Positions 6,994 to 7,265 of a DNA stretch of 7,265 bases are shown here, one piece after another. This DNA is from Bacteroidota bacterium (GTDB taxonomy: Bacteria; Bacteroidota; Bacteroidia; Bacteroidales; VadinHA17). The notes below the pieces were generated by a model that saw nothing but the letters and a program-made list of their open reading frames with translations, made no database searches and was not told the DNA's origin. Position 1 is the first letter of the stretch. Every line of letters begins with the position of its first letter. The stretch lies in the NCBI GenBank assembly GCA_030593185.1, contig JAUVHQ010000100.1, positions 1-7,265 of the forward strand, in the 5' to 3' direction. The translations under genes and the position numbers were made by a program.

Positions 6994-7265
6994 ATGAAAA
7001 CACAAAAGATTATTTCAATTGAAACATTAACAACAGCAATGATAGTAGGTGCACTACTAACCATTGTCGCTTGCGGCAAGCAGAGGAACTCAGCTAAGGA
7101 GAAGAGGCAGTCCTCAGTATCACAAACTAGTGTAAAACCTCCGAGTATGGATATCCACACTGCTACCCTCATGGGTGATCTTGATGCCATTCGTCAGCAC
7201 ATTAAGGCAGGATCGGACCTGAATATAAAAGAGCCCTCAGGAGGATCCAGTCCCCTGATCACTGC
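6994..7265 (+). CDS. Ankyrin-repeat lipoprotein (partial, runs off the window)
   Basis: The reading frame from the ATG at 6994 stays open to the window end (90 full codons), so only the N-terminal part is seen. Residues 1-26 are a lipoprotein signal with a lipobox ending IVAC, giving lipid-anchored C27. A polar Ser/Lys/Gln-rich linker (28-52) follows. From D53 the sequence fits an ankyrin repeat: DIHTATLMGDLDAIRQHIKAG (one helix pair), GSDLN as the usual Gly-Ala-Asp-Val-Asn turn, and SSPLITA as the start of the next repeat (Thr-Pro-Leu-His-x-Ala). Ankyrin repeats bind other proteins, so a role in the periplasm or at the outer membrane is likely, but the partner is unknown. The upstream bases are A-rich with no Shine-Dalgarno site. 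About 50% G+C over 7061-7265 contrasts with the AT-rich regulator gene next door and may point to separate ancestry. The divergent position suggests control by the AraC/TPR regulator. Confidence 0.8.
   Translation, partial: MKTQKIISIETLTTAMIVGALLTIVACGKQRNSAKEKRQSSVSQTSVKPPSMDIHTATLMGDLDAIRQHIKAGSDLNIKEPSGGSSPLIT

Noticed and set aside
6978..7190. A minus-strand open frame opposite the ankyrin lipoprotein
   Set aside because: The plus strand encodes a lipobox and an ankyrin repeat, so this frame is a shadow.

Overview
The window looks like a chromosomal segment of a Bacteroidota (Bacteroidetes) bacterium, probably an environmental one. The evidence is a C-terminal type IX secretion (T9SS) sorting domain on the first protein, a DUF6438-type lipoprotein, start regions that are A-rich and lack Shine-Dalgarno sites, and several -7 promoter elements of the form TAnnTTTG. 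Most of the DNA is AT-rich. No tRNA, rRNA, CRISPR array or transposase is visible.

Layout from left to right. (1) A large minus-strand gene (86-2581) encodes a secreted HExxH zinc metalloprotease with Ig-like and jelly-roll-like regions and a T9SS sorting tail; a possible hairpin terminator lies just after its stop. (2) Divergent from it, across a 131-bp region with a TAnnTTTG element facing each way, is a small lipoprotein gene (2713-3156) of the DUF6438 type. (3) Convergent with that, only 28 bp away, is a small exported protein of unknown function (3185-3631). (4) A 349-bp gap (3632-3980) holds a GC-rich island and nested inverted repeats. (5) At 3981-4519 is a broken gene: two overlapping open frames that join into one 179-residue protein if a single base is restored. 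It has an N-terminal coiled coil, a basic AT-hook-like linker and a compact C-terminal domain, so it was probably a small DNA-binding protein. (6) A minus-strand gene (4698-6755) encodes a membrane-anchored AraC-type regulator with a TolB-N/CadC-like segment and a long TPR region. (7) Divergent from the regulator and cut off by the window end is an ankyrin-repeat lipoprotein gene (from 6994) whose base composition is clearly richer in GC than its surroundings.

How they may work together: the AraC/TPR regulator and the divergent ankyrin lipoprotein form the one plausible functional pair, a one-component transmembrane sensor next to a lipid-anchored protein. The protease, the two small envelope proteins and the broken DNA-binding gene show no clear pathway link. 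I did not find a convincing new defence or mobile system; the points most worth following are the frameshifted gene, the structured intergenic island, and the regulator/ankyrin pair with its composition break.
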